Assembly (NCBI RefSeq): GCF_901827205.1
Contig: NZ_LR594675.1
Span: 6,365,822-6,429,821 of the forward strand
Length of the DNA stretch: 64,000 nt
Source of the DNA: Variovorax sp. PBS-H4
Lineage (GTDB): Bacteria; Pseudomonadota; Gammaproteobacteria; Burkholderiales; Burkholderiaceae_C
Direction of reading: 5' to 3'
Under the pieces are notes generated by a model. That model was given only the letters and a program-made list of their open reading frames with translations, searched no databases and was not told where the DNA came from. The position numbers were made by a program, and so were the translations under genes. Of the stretch, positions 52,279-61,129 are shown one piece after another. Within the stretch, counting starts at the first letter, position 1; every line of letters begins with the position of its first letter.

Positions 52279-52800
52279 ATGGGCAACAAACTGTACGTCG
52301 GCAATCTGCCCTATTCGGCACGCGACGGCGATCTGGAGCACGCCTTCAGCCAGTTCGGCACCGTGACCAGCGCCAAGGTCATGATGGAGCGCGACTCCAG
52401 CCCGCCTCGGTCCAAGGGTTTCGGCTTTGTTGAAATGGGCAGCGACGCGGAAGCGCAAGCGGCCATCCGGGGCATGAACGGCCAGGACATGGGCGGCCGC
52501 AGTGTCGTCGTCAACGAAGCGCGTCCCATGGAAGCGCGTCCGCCGCGCAGCGGCGGTTACGGCGGCGGTGGTGGCTACGGCGGCGGTGGTGGTGGCGGCG
52601 GCTACGGTGGTGGCGGCGGCGGTGGCCGCAGTGGCGGTGGTGGTGGCTATGGCGGCGGTGGCGGTCGCAGTGGCGGCGGCTACGGTGGTGGTGGCGGTGG
52701 GGGCGATGGCGGTTTCCGCAGCCCCTACGGCGCTGGACCCCGTGGTGGTGGCCGCGGGGGCTACGGTGGTGGTAGTGGCGGCGGCAACAGCGGCTATTGA
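52279..52800 (+). CDS. Glycine-rich RNA-binding protein with one RRM domain
   Basis: The 173-residue protein has a single RRM (residues 1-82) with RNP2 KLYVGNLPY and RNP1 RSKGFGFVEM, followed by an 85-residue Gly/Tyr/Arg tail built of GGYGGGGG and GGRSGGG units. It resembles cyanobacterial and proteobacterial Rbp proteins, often cold-induced RNA chaperones. TAGGAG precedes the ATG by 7 bases. The repetitive tail is low complexity and may drive self-association. An intrinsic terminator follows. Confidence 0.93.
   Translation: MGNKLYVGNLPYSARDGDLEHAFSQFGTVTSAKVMMERDSSPPRSKGFGFVEMGSDAEAQAAIRGMNGQDMGGRSVVVNEARPMEARPPRSGGYGGGGGYGGGGGGGGYGGGGGGGRSGGGGGYGGGGGRSGGGYGGGGGGGDGGFRSPYGAGPRGGGRGGYGGGSGGGNSGY
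52545..52797. repeat. Gly-codon-rich low-complexity tract (RRM protein tail)
   Basis: GGC/GGT/GGA-type triplets with interspersed TAC and CGC, in irregular tandem units. It is likely prone to length change in multiples of three. Confidence 0.7.
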
Positions 52801-52820
52801 TTACGCCCGCATGCTTCACG

Positions 52821-52844
52821 AAAGGCTCCCTCGGGAGCCTTTTT
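52821..52844 (+). terminator. Intrinsic terminator of the RRM protein gene
   Basis: Stem AAAGGCTCCC / GGGAGCCTTT followed by further T, 20 bases after the stop. Confidence 0.88.
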
Positions 52845-52887
52845 CGTTCTGGGGACGAGCTTCACCTTTCAGGCAAAGGCGCCGAGC

Positions 52888-53661
52888 TCAATCTCCGCGC
52901 CGCTTTTTCCGGCCGCGGCCCTGGACGGCGAGGTCGAACAGGGCATTGGGCAAGAGCCGCATCAGCTTGGCGGCGACGCCCATCTGCCAAGGAATCACAC
53001 GGTAGCTGACGCCCGCCTCGATGGCACGGAAGGCGCGCTCGGCGAACACCTCGGGCTGCAGCAGAAAAGGCATGCCGTAGCGATTGCCCTGGGTGAGCGG
53101 CGTATCGACGTAGCCCGGCAGCAGCGTGACGACCTTGACGCCGCTCGCGCGCAGTTCGCCTCGCAGGCTCTCGCAATAGGCCACCACGCCCGCCTTGCTG
53201 GCGCAGTAGGCCCCGTGGCCGGGCAAGCCCCTGATGGCCGCGACGCTTGCGATCCCCACCAGCCGGCCGCTGCCGCGCGCCCGCATGGCGGCGACGAATG
53301 GGTGGAACGTGGCAGCCAGGCCGACGTTGTTGATGGCCAGCGTTTCGGCCAGCACGTCGAGGTCGCGGCGATCTTCGGTATCGATGCCGATGCTGATGCC
53401 TGCGTTCGCGATGACCACATCGGGCACACCCCGGCGCTCCATACAGGCGGCGCCTGCAGCCACGATGCTGTCGATCTGCGCAACGTCGGCCCGATAGACC
53501 TCGCAATCGTCGCCGCTGATGCCGCGGGAAGCGGCCCAGGCCTCGACCTCGGCGGTCCTTCGCGCGGCGAGAGCGAGGCGGTACCCTGCCTCGTTAAAGC
53601 GCGCCGCCAGCGCTTGGCCGATGCCGCTCGACGCTCCGGTAATGAAGGCCAGCGGCTTCAA
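52888..53661 (-). CDS. Short-chain dehydrogenase/reductase
   Basis: The 257-residue classical SDR has the cofactor motif TGASSGIGQALA, NAG (IANAGISIG), the catalytic Ser in GIASVAAIRG and the Tyr/Lys pair in YCASKAGVV. The substrate is unknown. The ATG overlaps the lptC stop (ATGA), so it is translated with the kdsD-kdsC-lptC series. A basic tail (GRGRKKRRGD) ends it. A link to lipopolysaccharide is suggested only by the operon. Confidence 0.9.
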   Translation of the reverse strand: MKPLAFITGASSGIGQALAARFNEAGYRLALAARRTAEVEAWAASRGISGDDCEVYRADVAQIDSIVAAGAACMERRGVPDVVIANAGISIGIDTEDRRDLDVLAETLAINNVGLAATFHPFVAAMRARGSGRLVGIASVAAIRGLPGHGAYCASKAGVVAYCESLRGELRASGVKVVTLLPGYVDTPLTQGNRYGMPFLLQPEVFAERAFRAIEAGVSYRVIPWQMGVAAKLMRLLPNALFDLAVQGRGRKKRRGD

Positions 53662-54299
53662 CGCTTGATTCCGGGCGCGGAAGGCATGAGCAGGCCTTTG
53701 ACGCGCCCATGCAGGTTTGCCACACCTGTGAGGTTGTCGTAGTCCATCGAATCGGCGGTGAACCGGTCGGAGCCGCGGATCAGCGTGACGGGCTTGTGCG
53801 ATCTGACCCGCTCGGTATCGAGGAACGCATGAAGGAACTCGCCACGGAACTCCAGCCTGGGCATGGGCTTGCCGTCCGCTGCCGTGGCCGCTTCCCTCAC
53901 CACGATCGCATTGCCGAAAAGCTGGATCTCGCTGCCGTCGGCATTCGACAGGCCCCGGTTGGCAGTGGCGCGCGTGGTCAGGCCCTCGGGCGAGACGGAG
54001 CGCACGCGCACCTGGTCGACCTCCATCGTGTCCGTGTCCGGATAGTGCCGACCCTCGGTGCCGAACAGCTCGCTGCGCAGCTCACCGCTGGGCAGAAAGT
54101 TCTTGATCACAAAATCGCGCATGAAGTAGTCGGGCTCGTGCTTCGGCGCCTCCCTGGGCACGGGCTCGAGCAGCTTCGGCGCGTTGCGCACCAGCCAGTA
54201 GGTGCCCAGCGCAAGCAGGGCCGTGAGGATGATCGGCAGGTAGATCGTCACCCTGTCGAAGGTGTCGCGCAGCAGGCTCAAGGCCGCCTTCGTCCTCAT
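53658..54299 (-). CDS. lptC: LPS export system protein LptC
   Basis: The 213-residue bitopic inner-membrane protein passes lipopolysaccharide from LptBFG to LptA. It has one transmembrane helix near the N-terminus (IYLPIILTALLALGTYWLV), then the periplasmic beta-jellyroll (PDYFMRDFVIKNFLPSGEL, HYPDTDTMEVDQVRV, and GSDRFTADSMDYDNLTGVAN with the LptC end motif). The ATG overlaps the kdsC stop. The length and operon position are typical; lptA and lptB are not in the window next to it, and the SDR follows instead. Confidence 0.9.
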   Translation of the reverse strand: MRTKAALSLLRDTFDRVTIYLPIILTALLALGTYWLVRNAPKLLEPVPREAPKHEPDYFMRDFVIKNFLPSGELRSELFGTEGRHYPDTDTMEVDQVRVRSVSPEGLTTRATANRGLSNADGSEIQLFGNAIVVREAATAADGKPMPRLEFRGEFLHAFLDTERVRSHKPVTLIRGSDRFTADSMDYDNLTGVANLHGRVKGLLMPSAPGIKR

Positions 54300-54844
54300 G
54301 CAGCGGGACCTCGTGCGATGTCGAGCAGGCGACGGTAATGGCCCCCTGCCGTGAGCAGCAGATCGCAGAATTCGCGCGCCGCACCCTCGCCGCCGCGAGC
54401 CGAAGTCACATGATGCGCGACCGCGCGAACTTCGGCGTGCGCGTTGGCGGGCGCGGCAGCGAAGGCCGCGCGCGCGAGCACCGGCAGGTCCGGCCAGTCG
54501 TCTCCAATGGCGGCGGCCTGCGCCCACTTGAGGCCGAGCAGCGCAAGGATGGCCTGCGCGGCAGGCAGCTTGTCCTCGGTGCCGTAGCGCACATGCTCGA
54601 CGCCCAAGGCTTGCAGCCGCAGGCGCAGCGGCTTCGAGTCCCGGCCGGTGATCACCGCCGGCACGATCCCTGCCAGACGCAGCAGCTTGAGGCCATAGCC
54701 ATCGAGGATGCTGAAACGCTTGAGCGTCTCGCCCTGCTCACTGAAGTAGACACCGCCATCCGTCAGCACGCCGTCGACATCGAAGAAGGCGACACGGATG
54801 TCCTGCGCGGCGAGCAAGGTCTCCGCCTTGAATTCGAGAGTCAT
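54296..54844 (-). CDS. kdsC: KDO-8-phosphate phosphatase KdsC
   Basis: The 182-residue HAD enzyme of the capless C0 type releases KDO from KDO-8-phosphate. It shows motif I FFDVDGVLTDGGVYF (both Asp), motif II VITGRDS, the Lys region and motif IV IGDDWPDLPVL. The start overlaps the kdsD stop (TGATG). The length is standard. It acts directly after KdsA and shares the KDO route with KdsD upstream. Confidence 0.95.
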   Translation of the reverse strand: MTLEFKAETLLAAQDIRVAFFDVDGVLTDGGVYFSEQGETLKRFSILDGYGLKLLRLAGIVPAVITGRDSKPLRLRLQALGVEHVRYGTEDKLPAAQAILALLGLKWAQAAAIGDDWPDLPVLARAAFAAAPANAHAEVRAVAHHVTSARGGEGAAREFCDLLLTAGGHYRRLLDIARGPAA

Positions 54845-55845
54845 CAGATGACTTTCGCGCGCATCAGGTCGTTGATGCTGAGCGCACCGATCAACACACC
54901 GGCGGCGTCGACCACCAGCACGCTGGTGATCCTGTGCTGCTCCATCAGCTCGGCAGCCTCCGCAGCCAGCGCATCGGCGCGCAGCGTGCGCGGGCCGGCG
55001 TGCATGGCATCGACCGCGGTCAGCGCGCGCAGATCCGCGCCGGTCTCGATCTGGCGGCGCAGGTCGCCGTCGGTAAAGATGCCGATTGCGCGGCCCTCGC
55101 GATCGACGATCGCGGTGGCGCCCAGGCCCTTGGAACTCATCTCGCGCATCAGCTCGCTGAAGCTCGCATCGGGCCCCACCCTCGGCACCGCATCGCCGGA
55201 ACGCATGACGTCACCGACGTGGGTGAGCAGCTTGCGGCCCAAGGCGCCGCCCGGATGGGAGCGCGCGAAGTCCTCGGTGCCGAAGCCGCGGGCATCGAGC
55301 AGCGCGACCGCCAGCGCGTCACCCATGGCCATCTGGGCGGTGGTGCTGGCGGTCGGCGCGAGGTTGAGCGGGCAGGCCTCTTTCTCGACGCCGCTGTCGA
55401 GCACGATGTCGGCATGGCGGGCCAGCGTGGAATCGCCACGGCCGGTGATGGCGATCAGCGGCACGCCCTGCCGCTTGACCACCGGCAGGATGACCGTAAG
55501 CTCGTCGACCTCGCCGCTGTTGGAGATGGCGAGCACCAGGTCGACAGGCTTGATCATGCCGAGGTCGCCATGGCTGGCCTCCGCCGGATGCACGAACATG
55601 GCGGGCGTGCCCGTGGATGCGAGCGTGGCCGCGATCTTGCGGCCTACATGGCCGCTCTTGCCCATGCCCATGACGACCACGCGGCCGCGCACTTCAAGGA
55701 TCTTCTGCACGGCCTCCACGAAGCTGGCGCCGATGCGCTCCTTGAGCCCGAGAACGGCAGCAGCTTCGATGTCGAAGGTGGTGCGGGCCCGCGCGAGCAT
55801 TGCGTCGGAAGAGGCCTCGAGGGCCGGGTTTGGGCTGATGCGCAT
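54844..55845 (-). CDS. kdsD: Arabinose-5-phosphate isomerase KdsD (KpsF/GutQ family)
   Basis: The 333-residue enzyme converts ribulose 5-phosphate to arabinose 5-phosphate, the first step to KDO. The SIS domain (VVVMGMGKSGHVGRKIAATL, FVHPAEASHGDLGM, AISNSGEVDELT) is followed by two CBS domains (VGDVMRSGDAVPRV and the MHAGPRTLRADALAAEA part). It is first in the minus-strand KDO/LPS operon and divergent from the Kef-type antiporter, with 66 bases between. Confidence 0.95.
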   Translation of the reverse strand: MRISPNPALEASSDAMLARARTTFDIEAAAVLGLKERIGASFVEAVQKILEVRGRVVVMGMGKSGHVGRKIAATLASTGTPAMFVHPAEASHGDLGMIKPVDLVLAISNSGEVDELTVILPVVKRQGVPLIAITGRGDSTLARHADIVLDSGVEKEACPLNLAPTASTTAQMAMGDALAVALLDARGFGTEDFARSHPGGALGRKLLTHVGDVMRSGDAVPRVGPDASFSELMREMSSKGLGATAIVDREGRAIGIFTDGDLRRQIETGADLRALTAVDAMHAGPRTLRADALAAEAAELMEQHRITSVLVVDAAGVLIGALSINDLMRAKVI

Positions 55846-55911
55846 CGCGGGATTTTATCGGCCGGCCACGAACGCAGGCGCGGCGGGGATTCCATTCAGT
55901 AGCATCGGCCC

Positions 55912-57897
55912 ATGTCCTCTTTCGATCTCACGCTGATGTATCTGCTCGCCGCAGTGATCGGCGTGGTGGCCTGCCGCTTCCTTCGGCTGCCGCCCATGCT
56001 GGGCTACCTGGGAGCGGGCGTGCTCATCGGGCCGCACGCGCTGTCGCTGGCACAGGACGCGGACGGCATCCGGCACCTAGGCGAATTCGGCGTCGTCTTC
56101 CTGATGTTCGTGATCGGGCTGGAGTTCAGCCTGCCCAAGCTGCGTGCCATGCGCAAGCACGTGTTCGGCCTGGGATTGCTGCAGGTCATGCTGACCATGG
56201 CGATCGCGACTCTCGGCGGCCTGCTGATGGCTTCCTGGCTTCCGCCCGCCTGGCGCCTGGGCTGGCAGACGGCGCTGGCGCTCTCAGGCGCGCTCACCAT
56301 GAGCAGCACCGCCATTGTCGTAAAGCTGATGGCCGAACGCCTGGAGCTCGAGAGCGAACACGGCAAGCGTGTGATGGGCGTGCTGCTCTTCCAGGATCTG
56401 GCCGTGGTGCCGCTGCTGGTGCTCATCCCGGCACTGGGCGCGCCGCCAGAGGCGCTGCTGAAAGCCCTCGGCATCGCCTGGCTCAAAGCCAGCTTTCTGG
56501 TCGGCGTGTTGCTCTATGGAGGACCGCGGGTGATGCGCTGGTGGTTGACCCTGGTCGCACGCCGTCGCAGCGAGGAGCTCTTCATGCTCAACCTGCTGCT
56601 GGTCACGCTGGGCCTGGCCTGGCTGACCGAGCTCGCGGGGTTGAGCTTGGCGCTGGGTGCATTCATCGCGGGCATGCTGGTCTCGGAGACCGAATTCAAG
56701 CACCAGGTCGAAACCGACATCCGCCCCTTCCACGATCTGCTGCTGGGGCTCTTCTTCATCTCGATCGGGATGTCGCTCGACTGGCACATCGTGGTCGAGC
56801 GCTGGGCACTGGTAGGCGTCCTGCTGATTCTGCCGCTGGCCTTCAAGCTGGTGCTTGTGACGGTGCTGGCGCGGCTGCTCGGGGCAACGGCCGGCGTGTC
56901 GCTGCGCACAGGCCTGTACCTGGCGCAGGCGGGGGAGTTCGGCTTCGTGCTGCTCAACCTGGCGCAGGGCAGGGACCTGCTGCCGGCGTGGCTGGCGAAT
57001 CCGGTGCTCGCCTCGATGGTGCTGTCGATGCTCGCGACGCCCTTCATAGTGATGTACAGCGACCGCATTGTGCGCAGGCTGGTGGCCAGCGATTGGCTGC
57101 AGCAGTCGCTGCAAATGACCTCGATCGCGCGCAAGACCATCAACACTGCCCAGCACGTGATCATCTGCGGCTACGGGCGCTGCGGTCAAAACCTCGCACG
57201 CATGCTGGAGCGCGAGGGCATTCCCTATCTCGCGCTGGACCTCGATCCCGACCGCGTGCACCAGGCCGCCGCAGCCGGCGACTCCGTGGTGTTCGGCGAT
57301 GCGGCGCGGCTGCAGGCCCTGATGGCGGCCGGCCTGGCACGGGCTAGCGCGGTGGTGGTGACCTACCTCGACACCCCCGGCGCGCTGAAGGTGTTGGCCA
57401 ACACGCGGGCGCACGCGCCGCAGGTGCCCGTGATCGTGCGCACCAAAGACGATCGCGAACTGGAGAAGCTGCAGGCCGCCGGCGCCACCGAGGTGGTGCC
57501 GGAAGCGATCGAGGCCTCGCTGATGCTGGCCAGCCACGCGCTGGCGCTGGTCGGCGTGCCGATGCGGCGGGTGATCCGCGTGGTGCAGGACCAGCGGGAT
57601 GCCCGCTACAACTTGCTGCGCGGCTACTTCCATGGCGCTGACGATGACAACGCCGATGAGCTCGACCATGAGCGCCTCAACACCTTCACCCTCACGGCCG
57701 ACGCTCGCGCCGTGGGACGGCCGCTCGATCAGCCGGCGTTGCAGGGGGTGGGCGTGCGGGTGGCGAGCCTGCGCCGGCGCAACGGCAAGGCGGAACCGGT
57801 GAGCGATGAAGTCATGCTGGCTGACGGCGACACGCTGGTCCTGTCGGGCAAGCCTGACGCACTCGCCATTGCCATCGAGCAGTTGCAGAAGGGCTGA
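55912..57897 (+). CDS. Kef-type K+/H+ antiporter (CPA2) with RCK domain
   Basis: The 661-residue membrane antiporter has about 12 helices with the CPA2 marks LPPMLGYLGAGVLIGPHAL, MGVLLFQDLAVVPLLVL and LGAFIAGMLVSETEF. It then has a TrkA-N (RCK) domain VIICGYGRCGQNLARMLE for NAD(H) or glutathione-adduct gating, and a C-terminal TrkA-C domain (EVMLADGDTLVLSGKPDAL). The presence of TrkA-C makes it closer to YbaL/RosB-like members than to glutathione-gated KefB/C; no KefF/KefG ancillary gene is adjacent. The ATG is at 55912. Confidence 0.92.
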   Translation: MSSFDLTLMYLLAAVIGVVACRFLRLPPMLGYLGAGVLIGPHALSLAQDADGIRHLGEFGVVFLMFVIGLEFSLPKLRAMRKHVFGLGLLQVMLTMAIATLGGLLMASWLPPAWRLGWQTALALSGALTMSSTAIVVKLMAERLELESEHGKRVMGVLLFQDLAVVPLLVLIPALGAPPEALLKALGIAWLKASFLVGVLLYGGPRVMRWWLTLVARRRSEELFMLNLLLVTLGLAWLTELAGLSLALGAFIAGMLVSETEFKHQVETDIRPFHDLLLGLFFISIGMSLDWHIVVERWALVGVLLILPLAFKLVLVTVLARLLGATAGVSLRTGLYLAQAGEFGFVLLNLAQGRDLLPAWLANPVLASMVLSMLATPFIVMYSDRIVRRLVASDWLQQSLQMTSIARKTINTAQHVIICGYGRCGQNLARMLEREGIPYLALDLDPDRVHQAAAAGDSVVFGDAARLQALMAAGLARASAVVVTYLDTPGALKVLANTRAHAPQVPVIVRTKDDRELEKLQAAGATEVVPEAIEASLMLASHALALVGVPMRRVIRVVQDQRDARYNLLRGYFHGADDDNADELDHERLNTFTLTADARAVGRPLDQPALQGVGVRVASLRRRNGKAEPVSDEVMLADGDTLVLSGKPDALAIAIEQLQKG

Positions 57898-57962
57898 GCG
57901 CTGCGCGGTCTCTCGGGCCATGCGGCGAACCTTGCGCTAGCACGGCGCGTTGTTCCGCCTTC

Positions 57963-59018
57963 TCAGTTGGCAAGGCTGGGATTGCGCTTCTCCTCGTCGA
58001 TCTGCTGCTGACGCCGCACCGCGTCGCACTGGGTGTTTGCCTTGTACTCGGCCTTGGCGCACTGCGCGACCATGCAGCGCGTGCGGCCGAAGAATCCCTG
58101 GCCGGCACATGCCGCATCCGGAGCGGGTGGCGCGACCGGTTCGATTGGCAACGGCGCGACGGCGACGACTGCGGGCGCCGGCGTTGGCGAGGCTGCAGGC
58201 GCAGGCGCGGGCGCGGCGGGCTTGCGCGGCTTGGGCGCAGCGGCGACGGCAGGCCTCGCTTGCGCTTCGGTCTTGACGCGCCGCGGGGGTGGCTCGGATT
58301 TCCCTGGCCCCGCGGAAGGTATAGAGGGCTCGGGTTTGGATGCGGGCGGCGCAACAGGGGCGGGTCCATCAACTGCGCTTTGCAGTGCCGGCGGCGGGAG
58401 CGTGGGCTCCGGTGCGGCAGCAAGAGCTGCGTGAGTTGCATCAGGTGCGGGACCGGCGGGAGCGTTTCCGGAAGTGGGCGCGATGGGTGCCGCGTCGGGC
58501 ACAGGCGCTGGCGCAGGCGCAGGCGCAGGCGCAGGCACAGGCTGCGCGACGGTAACGGTCCCCGCCGTCGCAGCGATCCGGCTCGAGGCAGGCCTCGGCG
58601 TATCTTGACGGCTCTGCACGAACCAGGCCCCCGCAGCGAGCACAATCAACGACAGGGCCATGACGCGCCATCGCGCAGACCGGCGCGACGCAGCCGCGGG
58701 GGGGAGCCCAGCCGGCCGAGATGCTGCTTTGTGAATGGGCTCATGAGCCGCGGTTGGCGTCGCAACCGATTCAGGCTGGCGCGGCACCGCCTCAGGCGCG
58801 ACTTCCGACCGACTGATGGCCGCGGTCTTTTCCTCCGCGGCGGAGGCGCTTGCTACCGGACTTTCGGTTAGCGGCGTCGGCTCGGTTGTCGGCCACCCCT
58901 CGGCCGTCGCCGTGGGCGAGACAGCGGCCAAGGTTGGCACCAGGCGATGGCCGCAGCCTCTGCAGAACCTGGCGCCATCCCGATTATTCGCCCCGCAGGA
59001 CGCGCACTCCACACCCAT
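57963..59018 (-). CDS. Zinc-ribbon membrane protein with long Pro/Ala-rich periplasmic region
   Basis: The 351-residue protein has no function I recognise. An N-terminal zinc ribbon (CASCGANNRDGARFCRGCGH) is followed by an acidic/Thr-rich linker and one transmembrane helix near residues 118-135 (VMALSLIVLAAGAWFV). About 170 Pro/Ala-rich residues follow, with an (Ala-Pro)n run coded by GGCGCA hexamers (about 58500-58540). A short C-terminal Cys-rich motif ends it (CAGQGFFGRTRCMVAQCAKA then QCDAVRRQQQ). The Cys-rich tail could be disulfide-bonded in the periplasm. The layout, cytoplasmic ribbon to spacer to small periplasmic head, suggests envelope spanning. Confidence 0.75.
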   Translation of the reverse strand: MGVECASCGANNRDGARFCRGCGHRLVPTLAAVSPTATAEGWPTTEPTPLTESPVASASAAEEKTAAISRSEVAPEAVPRQPESVATPTAAHEPIHKAASRPAGLPPAAASRRSARWRVMALSLIVLAAGAWFVQSRQDTPRPASSRIAATAGTVTVAQPVPAPAPAPAPAPVPDAAPIAPTSGNAPAGPAPDATHAALAAAPEPTLPPPALQSAVDGPAPVAPPASKPEPSIPSAGPGKSEPPPRRVKTEAQARPAVAAAPKPRKPAAPAPAPAASPTPAPAVVAVAPLPIEPVAPPAPDAACAGQGFFGRTRCMVAQCAKAEYKANTQCDAVRRQQQIDEEKRNPSLAN

Positions 59019-59093
59019 CTTGGAAGCCCCTCAACTGTAAGCATCATCTTCCAAGCTGCGAGGTAGTGGCGCTCGATGCGCTCAGCGAGAGCT

Positions 59094-59561
59094 TCAGGTC
59101 ACCGCCACGCGCTTGGGCTTGTTGACCATTCTCTTCGCAATTACCGCTCCCAACGCCATCGTCAGCTCCAGCGCCAAGGCAGGCTGGCGATTGGACATCT
59201 CGGCAAATCGGATGGCCGTCAACCGCCACACGCGCGCCGCGCCAGTCGCCACCACGTTCGCAGAACGCGGGAGTCGGGAGAAGAAGGACCCTTCGCCCAC
59301 CACAGAACCTGGATTGAGGATCGCGAGCCGCATCTGGCCCTCGCTGCCGATCAGGTGGACGCTCAGCGCGCCTCGCTCGATGAAGAAGAGCGTGCGGTCG
59401 TTGGCGCCTTGGTCGATGAGGACCTGCCCAGCGGCGAGGTCGAAGGGCTGAAGGTAGCCCGCGAGCGTCTCCCACTGCTGGGCATTTAACGCCGGAACAA
59501 AGGCGTCGTAACTGGTGTTTTGCGCGACGGAGCGGCAAAGATCCTGAATGCTCGATGACAT
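59094..59561 (-). CDS. Cyclic-nucleotide-binding-domain protein without output domain
   Basis: The 155-residue protein consists of a single cNMP-binding beta-barrel (LAAGQVLIDQGANDRTLFFI, LNPGSVVGEGSFFSRLPRSA with the phosphate-binding-cassette-like RSANVVA). It ends in helices where Crp proteins continue into a helix-turn-helix; here there is none. It may be a regulatory subunit of a partner protein, or a stand-alone sensor. The cassette GEGSFF...RSA is only partly canonical. It is located between the zinc-ribbon protein and mnmE. Confidence 0.8.
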   Translation of the reverse strand: MSSSIQDLCRSVAQNTSYDAFVPALNAQQWETLAGYLQPFDLAAGQVLIDQGANDRTLFFIERGALSVHLIGSEGQMRLAILNPGSVVGEGSFFSRLPRSANVVATGAARVWRLTAIRFAEMSNRQPALALELTMALGAVIAKRMVNKPKRVAVT

Positions 59562-59652
59562 GGTGATTCACCTGCTTTGGTGTGCCGGAGCGCAGTATCG
59601 ATCATTGTGGCAAATTCCAGTGACACAAGTCACGAGTCCTAACTCTTTCTGT

Positions 59653-61059
59653 CTATTTTCCGATACAGAATTTTGAAAAGATCACACCCAGCAGATCATC
59701 GACGCCGAATTCCCCGGTAATTTCGTTGAGCGCGTTCTGGGCAAGGCGCAGTTCCTCGGCCAGCAACTCCAACGACATTGCGCCAGCCGCCAAGTGGTCG
59801 GCGGCCCGCACAAGATGTTCTTCGACGCGCAACAGCGCTTCCACGTGGCGGGCGCGCGCCAGGTAGACACCCTCAGGCACCGCCTGCCATCCGGCAACCT
59901 CGAGCAGGCCCTGCCGCAGCATCTCGACACCGAAGCCGGTCTTCGCGGACACGCTGATTCCTGACGCCGGCGCTTGCAAAGGGGCTGCATCCTGCTTGCT
60001 CCACACATCGAGCACCGGCACGCCGCCGCTCAGCTTCTCGCTGAGCAAGCGCAGGATGTCGGCATCGGCGCTGGCATAGTCCGCCCCGTTCGAACGCGTC
60101 AGGTCATGCAGGAACAGCACGACATCGGCACCTTCGATCTGCCCCCAGGCACGCGCAACCCCGATCTGTTCCACCAAGTCGGTGCTGTCTCGCAAGCCGG
60201 CGGTGTCGACCACGTGCAGAGGGACACCCTGGATCTGAATGGTTTGCGACACGACGTCGCGCGTGGTGCCCGGGATCGGGCTCACGATGGCGAGTTCGGC
60301 ACCAGCGAGGGCATTGAGCAGCGAGCTCTTGCCCGCGTTGGGCTGACCGGCGATCACGACCTTGATTCCCTCGCGCAACAGTGCGCCCTGGCGCGCGCGC
60401 TGCTGGACGGCGTCAAGACTTGCCTGGAGAGCGGCGAACTGACCTTCGGCATCGGCCTTCTTGAGGAAGTCGATCTCCTCCTCCGGAAAATCCAGGGTCG
60501 CTTCGACCAGCATGCGCAGGTGGACCAGAGCATCGCGCAGCGCGTGGATCTCCTGCGAGAAGGCGCCGGACAGCGAACGCCCGGCGCTGCGGGCCGCCGC
60601 CTCGGTGCTGGCATCGATCAAGTCGGCAATGGCCTCGGCCTGGGCCAGGTCGATCTTGCCGTTGAGGAAGGCGCGCTGGCTGAACTCCCCGGGCTCGGCC
60701 ACGCGCAGGCCGGCCAGGGCAGGCCGACCGGTGCTTGCGTCGATGCCTGCGGCGGCTTCCAGGCAACGGGCCAGCAGCAATTGCAGCACCACGGGACCGC
60801 CGTGCGCCTGCAATTCGAGCACGTCTTCGCCGGTGTAGGAATGCGGCGCCGGAAAGTGGATGGCAAGGCCATGATCGATGGCGTTGCCGTCGGCATCGCG
60901 AAAGGGCAGGTAGGTGGCCTCCCGCGGCTTGAGGGTGCGCCCGCAGATCGCAGCGATCAGAGGCGCCAGCCGGGCGCCGGACACGCGCACGATCCCGACC
61001 GCGCCGCGCCCGGACGCCGTGGCGATCGCCGCGATGGGGTCATTGGTGCGCGCCAGCAT
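59653..61059 (-). CDS. mnmE: tRNA modification GTPase MnmE (TrmE)
   Basis: The 468-residue enzyme with MnmG installs 5-carboxymethylaminomethyl groups at the wobble U34. The N-terminal tetrahydrofolate-binding domain (DPIAAIATASGRGAVGIVRV) is followed by helices and an embedded G domain with G1 AGQPNAGKSSLLNAL, G2 TTRDVV, G3 DTAGLRDS and the G4-like WSKQD. The C-terminus ends CIGK, the catalytic-Cys motif. It is 70 bases after yidC; a GC hairpin without a U-run (61083-61105) lies in that gap. Confidence 0.96.
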   Translation of the reverse strand: MLARTNDPIAAIATASGRGAVGIVRVSGARLAPLIAAICGRTLKPREATYLPFRDADGNAIDHGLAIHFPAPHSYTGEDVLELQAHGGPVVLQLLLARCLEAAAGIDASTGRPALAGLRVAEPGEFSQRAFLNGKIDLAQAEAIADLIDASTEAAARSAGRSLSGAFSQEIHALRDALVHLRMLVEATLDFPEEEIDFLKKADAEGQFAALQASLDAVQQRARQGALLREGIKVVIAGQPNAGKSSLLNALAGAELAIVSPIPGTTRDVVSQTIQIQGVPLHVVDTAGLRDSTDLVEQIGVARAWGQIEGADVVLFLHDLTRSNGADYASADADILRLLSEKLSGGVPVLDVWSKQDAAPLQAPASGISVSAKTGFGVEMLRQGLLEVAGWQAVPEGVYLARARHVEALLRVEEHLVRAADHLAAGAMSLELLAEELRLAQNALNEITGEFGVDDLLGVIFSKFCIGK

Positions 61060-61082
61060 GGTGTGGATGATGCTTCAACGAG

Positions 61083-61105
61083 AAGGGCCGCATTCTGCGG
61101 CCCTT
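61083..61105. other. GC-rich hairpin between yidC and mnmE
   Basis: Perfect 10-base arms AAGGGCCGCA / TGCGGCCCTT around TTC. It lacks a T-run on either strand, so it is more likely an mRNA stability or processing element than a full terminator. Confidence 0.6.
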
Positions 61106-61129
61106 GCTCGAGTTCGCCTCGCTTGCGCG

